From: Thermaerobacter marianensis | Lineage (GTDB): Bacteria > Bacillota > Sulfobacillia > DYIH01 > DYIG01 | Assembly: GCA_020723725.1 (NCBI GenBank) | Contig: DYIG01000077.1 | Location: forward strand, 1 to 7,306 | Length of the DNA stretch: 7,306 nucleotides | Direction: 5' to 3' | In this document: positions 4,805 to 7,306 of the stretch, piece by piece | Layout of the letters: each line of letters starts with the position of its first letter | How positions within the stretch are numbered: the first letter of the stretch is position 1 | Notes under the pieces: generated by a model | Databases searched by the model: none | The model's input: only the letters and a program-made list of their open reading frames with translations | Told to the model about the DNA's origin: nothing | Position numbers and translations under genes: made by a program

Positions 4805-7237
4805 ATGGATTACGGCCACTTTTCACCGGATGGCCGGGAGTATGTGATCACGGACCCGGTAACACCAAGGCCTTGGGCTAATTACCTGACAAACGGCAAG
4901 TATTGCTCTCTGATCTCGCAGACCGGCGGCGGGTATTCTTTTGTGGAGAGTTCCGGGTATCACCGGCTCACCAGGGCCCATCCGGCCAACATGGTTTTTG
5001 AGGACAGGCCGGGTAGATACGTTTATGTTCGTGACGAAGAGACAGGCAAGTTTTGGTCGATAAACTGGCAGCCCGTGCAGGCCCCTTATCAATCCTGGGA
5101 GGCCAGGCATGGGCTTGGCTATACCGTCATCCGCTCCACCACGGATGACATCGAGGGCGAAATACTCTACTTCGTACCCCTTGACGATGACCTGGAGGTC
5201 TGGAGGGTTAAGGTCGTAAATAGGTCCAATAAGAGGCGTATCCTATCCCTGTTCAGTTTTGTGGAGTGGAGTCTTGGTAGCTACGGGTTTGACATCCTGG
5301 AGACAAGCTTTGCCAACCTTTTCAAGAACGTTAAGTATAAGGACGGGATAATCACCGCAGGCATCAGGCTTTGGAGCGTTGGCCACGGCCCTGCCAAGCC
5401 GCATATACCCTGGAACCGCACGGCCTTTATGGCTACCAGCATTCCGGTCGTGTCGTACGAGACCCTGAGGGAACGCTTCATCGGCATGTACAGGTCGGTT
5501 TCCAACCCGGCAGCGGTGGAAAGGGGTTCATGCAGTGATTCCGACGCTGATGGCCAGGATGCGGTTGGCGCCCTGCACACCCGCGTTGAGCTTGACCCCG
5601 GACAGGAGCAGGTGTTTACTGTAGTCTTGGGGGCAAGCGCCCGGCCGGAGGAAATCCCGCAGGTTGTTTCTCGCTACAGGGACCTCGGAGTGGTGGACAC
5701 CGAGTTCAAAAGGCTGAAGGATTTCTGGGAAGACTATACCGGCAAGGTCTGGGTCGAAACCCCGGATTCTGATTTCAACCTTTCGGTGAACATCTGGAAC
5801 AAATACCAGTGCTGGGTGACGTTTAACTGGTCCAGGATGGCCTCCTACTACATAGGCGGCGGGTCCATCGTGGGTTTCCGCGACAGCTCCCAGGACCTCC
5901 TCGGGGTATTGCCGATCAACACCGAGTGGGCCCGCAAGAAACTCCTCTATATGTGGAGGCACCAGTTTCATGATGGAGGCACGCTGCACAACTGGGACCC
6001 TATCACCGACATGGGCCCCAGGACAGGCCATTCGGATGACGCCCTTTGGCCGGTGCTGGCGACTGTCTGGTATATAAAAGAAACGGGTGAAACGGACGTC
6101 TTAAATGAGATCGTTCCCTTCTATGACGGCGGGGAGGGGACCGTTTACGAGCACATTCAGAAGTCCCTCTCATTCACCCTGGGCCGGGTATCAAGGCGCG
6201 GGATTCCCCTTATGGGGGAGGCGGACTGGAACGATGCCCTCGACCAGGTAGGCATCGAAGGCAAGGGTGAGAGCGTCATGTCCGCAGAGTTCCTTTGCTG
6301 GATGCTGGCAGAGGTCGCTGAAATCAGCCGTGCCATCGGCGAGGATGCACAGGCGTCTGAATATGAACACGCCTTTGATGACATCTCCCGGCGTCTTAAT
6401 GAGCTCTGCTGGGACGGGGACTGGTATACCCGCGGGGTGGATGACCGCGGCGAGGTCTTCGGCAGCAGGCATAACAAATACGGGCAGATTTATCTCAACG
6501 CTCAGACCTGGGCGGTGTTGTCCGGTGTCGCACAGGGCGAGCGCGCGGCGCGCTGTCTCGATTCGGTCAAGGAGAAACTGGACACCCCCTACGGACCTTG
6601 TCTGTTCCTGCCTGCATATAAGGAAATCGAGGACAACATCGGCATAATTACCATGTTCGCCCCTGGTGTAAAGGAAAACGGGACGATTTTCAATCACACG
6701 GTATGCTGGGCCATCATAGCTGAAGCCAAGCTAAGGAGGGAACGCGCCTTCGAGCTTTGGAAAAAGTCCTCGTTTGTGAGCAGGGGGAAGAACCCGGGTC
6801 TCTATAAGACCGAGCCATACGTTTATGCCGAGTATGTCTACGGGGCGGACTCCCCCTTCTTCGGGCAGGGGGAATTCACCTGGACCACCGGGACCGCGGC
6901 CTGGATGTTTCGAGCCAGCCTGGACTGGATACTGGGGATACGGCCCGCCCTGGGAGGGCTGCTCGTCGACCCTGTCATCCCGGCTTCGTGGGGCGGTTTC
7001 AGGGCCCGCAGGAATTTCCGCGGGGCCACCTATGAGATAGAGGTGAAGAACCCGGAACACGTGGTCTCCGGGGTTCGTGAAATCTATGTCGACGGAGACG
7101 CTGTGGACATGGAAGATGGGATACCTCTGATACCGGAGTACAACGACGGCAAGGTTCACAAGGTGGAGGTCATCATGGGCAGCGGCGCCGGCAAGGGGCT
7201 GGCGGCTGCTGGCGCCAAGGCCGCGAAACGTGGTTAA
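4805..7237 (+). CDS. GH94 glycoside phosphorylase (cellobiose/chitobiose phosphorylase-like)
   Basis: This 810-residue inverting phosphorylase would reversibly split a beta-linked disaccharide or oligosaccharide with phosphate to give an alpha-sugar 1-phosphate, in the cytoplasm. It opens with YGHFSPDGREYVITDPVTPRPW (split after 20: YGHFSPDGREYVITDPVTPR, then PW) and GGGYSF, typical of the N-terminal beta-sandwich (about 1-270). The (alpha/alpha)6 barrel (about 320-730) holds GFRDSSQD (357-364), the catalytic acid motif DWNDALD (474-480), NGTIFNHT (625-632) and TTGTAAW (694-700); by family knowledge the His and the Thr-Gly bind phosphate. The C-terminal jelly roll includes GIRPALGGLLVDPVIPA and FRGATYEIEVKNPEHV. 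Length matches cellobiose and chitobiose phosphorylases (about 800) rather than cellodextrin (about 980) or 1,2-beta-oligoglucan phosphorylases (about 1,100). The start at 4805 is set by homology and a G-rich stretch 6 bp upstream; ATG 4763, ATG 4778 and TTG 4736 lack such support. An Ala/Gly/Lys tail (792-810) follows the fold. Substrate is not settled. Confidence 0.9.
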   Translation: MDYGHFSPDGREYVITDPVTPRPWANYLTNGKYCSLISQTGGGYSFVESSGYHRLTRAHPANMVFEDRPGRYVYVRDEETGKFWSINWQPVQAPYQSWEARHGLGYTVIRSTTDDIEGEILYFVPLDDDLEVWRVKVVNRSNKRRILSLFSFVEWSLGSYGFDILETSFANLFKNVKYKDGIITAGIRLWSVGHGPAKPHIPWNRTAFMATSIPVVSYETLRERFIGMYRSVSNPAAVERGSCSDSDADGQDAVGALHTRVELDPGQEQVFTVVLGASARPEEIPQVVSRYRDLGVVDTEFKRLKDFWEDYTGKVWVETPDSDFNLSVNIWNKYQCWVTFNWSRMASYYIGGGSIVGFRDSSQDLLGVLPINTEWARKKLLYMWRHQFHDGGTLHNWDPITDMGPRTGHSDDALWPVLATVWYIKETGETDVLNEIVPFYDGGEGTVYEHIQKSLSFTLGRVSRRGIPLMGEADWNDALDQVGIEGKGESVMSAEFLCWMLAEVAEISRAIGEDAQASEYEHAFDDISRRLNELCWDGDWYTRGVDDRGEVFGSRHNKYGQIYLNAQTWAVLSGVAQGERAARCLDSVKEKLDTPYGPCLFLPAYKEIEDNIGIITMFAPGVKENGTIFNHTVCWAIIAEAKLRRERAFELWKKSSFVSRGKNPGLYKTEPYVYAEYVYGADSPFFGQGEFTWTTGTAAWMFRASLDWILGIRPALGGLLVDPVIPASWGGFRARRNFRGATYEIEVKNPEHVVSGVREIYVDGDAVDMEDGIPLIPEYNDGKVHKVEVIMGSGAGKGLAAAGAKAAKRG

Positions 7238-7238
7238 T

Positions 7239-7267
7239 CCAAGTGTTCAAGGGACCACTGGCTTTTT
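7239..7267 (+). terminator. Weak candidate intrinsic terminator after the GH94 gene
   Basis: CCA-A-GTG (7239-7245) can pair with CACTGG (7256-7261), giving six base pairs with one bulged A and a 10-base loop. It is followed by C and five Ts (7263-7267). It lies just after the GH94 stop, where an operon end would be expected. The stem is short and not very stable, so it may be a partial attenuator or chance. Confidence 0.35.
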
Positions 7268-7306
7268 ATGTCTACCCCCGGAGGAATAAGCGCCGGTCAC
7301 TGCCGG
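7268..7306 (+). CDS. Possible start of a further gene, cut by the right edge
   Basis: An ATG at 7268 opens a frame with no stop through the last base, reading MSTPGGISAGHCR. Only 13 codons are visible and there is no good Shine-Dalgarno sequence in front (CAAGGGA is distant). It directly follows the T-run of the candidate terminator. It could equally be non-coding. Confidence 0.12.
   Translation, partial: MSTPGGISAGHCR

Noticed and set aside
5528..6031. Minus-strand open frames of 100 to 168 codons opposite the GH94 gene (also 6191-6697 and 6731-7159)
   Set aside because: They mirror a conserved coding gene with codon bias that suppresses stops in the antisense frame. No domain or Shine-Dalgarno support was seen.
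6540..6554. Perfect 7-bp inverted repeat AGCGCGC-G-GCGCGCT inside the GH94 gene
   Set aside because: The centre is a single base and the run is made of alternating G and C within Arg/Ala codons. This is expected by chance in GC-rich coding DNA.
7280..7285. GGAGGA near the right edge as a ribosome binding site of a next gene
   Set aside because: No ATG, GTG or TTG follows within the remaining bases at suitable spacing.
1..7306. CRISPR arrays, tRNA or rRNA genes, insertion sequences, phage or toxin-antitoxin genes
   Set aside because: No regular repeats, no tRNA-like cloverleaf, no transposase or integrase motifs and no terminal inverted repeats were seen on either strand. Nearly all of the window is accounted for by ordinary metabolic genes.

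Overview
The window looks like chromosomal DNA of a fairly GC-rich Firmicute, most likely a Clostridia or Peptococcaceae-type anaerobe. This is inferred from strong GGAGG-type ribosome binding sites, free use of TTG and GTG starts, frequent AGG arginine codons, tightly overlapping genes and the MiaA sequence type. The genus cannot be fixed from this sequence alone.

Layout: (1) Positions 3-569 hold the 3' two thirds of miaA (tRNA dimethylallyltransferase), cut by the left edge. (2) A Gfo/Idh/MocA oxidoreductase lies on the minus strand and runs tail to tail into miaA, with a 23-bp overlap of the two coding ends. (3) A 139-bp divergent intergenic region (1756-1894) separates the oxidoreductase from a rightward block. 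(4) From about 1895 to 7237 there is a compact run of five same-strand genes: a GT4 glycosyltransferase, an alpha/alpha-toroid protein of the kind often joined to such transferases, a stand-alone phosphomannose-isomerase-type cupin, a small BON-domain protein, and a GH94 glycoside phosphorylase. The first four junctions are a 1-bp gap, a 4-bp ATGA overlap, a 10-bp overlap and a 34-bp gap, so one transcript is likely. (5) The last 69 bp hold a weak candidate terminator and possibly the first codons of another gene.

Working model (inference): the five-gene block makes and/or recycles an intracellular oligosaccharide or glycoside. The GT4 enzyme would build it from a nucleotide sugar. The cupin points to mannose-phosphate or a related sugar phosphate. 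The toroid protein would trim, bind or modify the glycan. The GH94 enzyme would cleave a beta-glucoside-type linkage with phosphate, giving a sugar 1-phosphate, or run in reverse. No product has a recognisable signal peptide or membrane segment, so the chemistry looks cytoplasmic. The BON protein is the unexplained member. The divergent oxidoreductase may act on a related sugar, but it is linked only by position.
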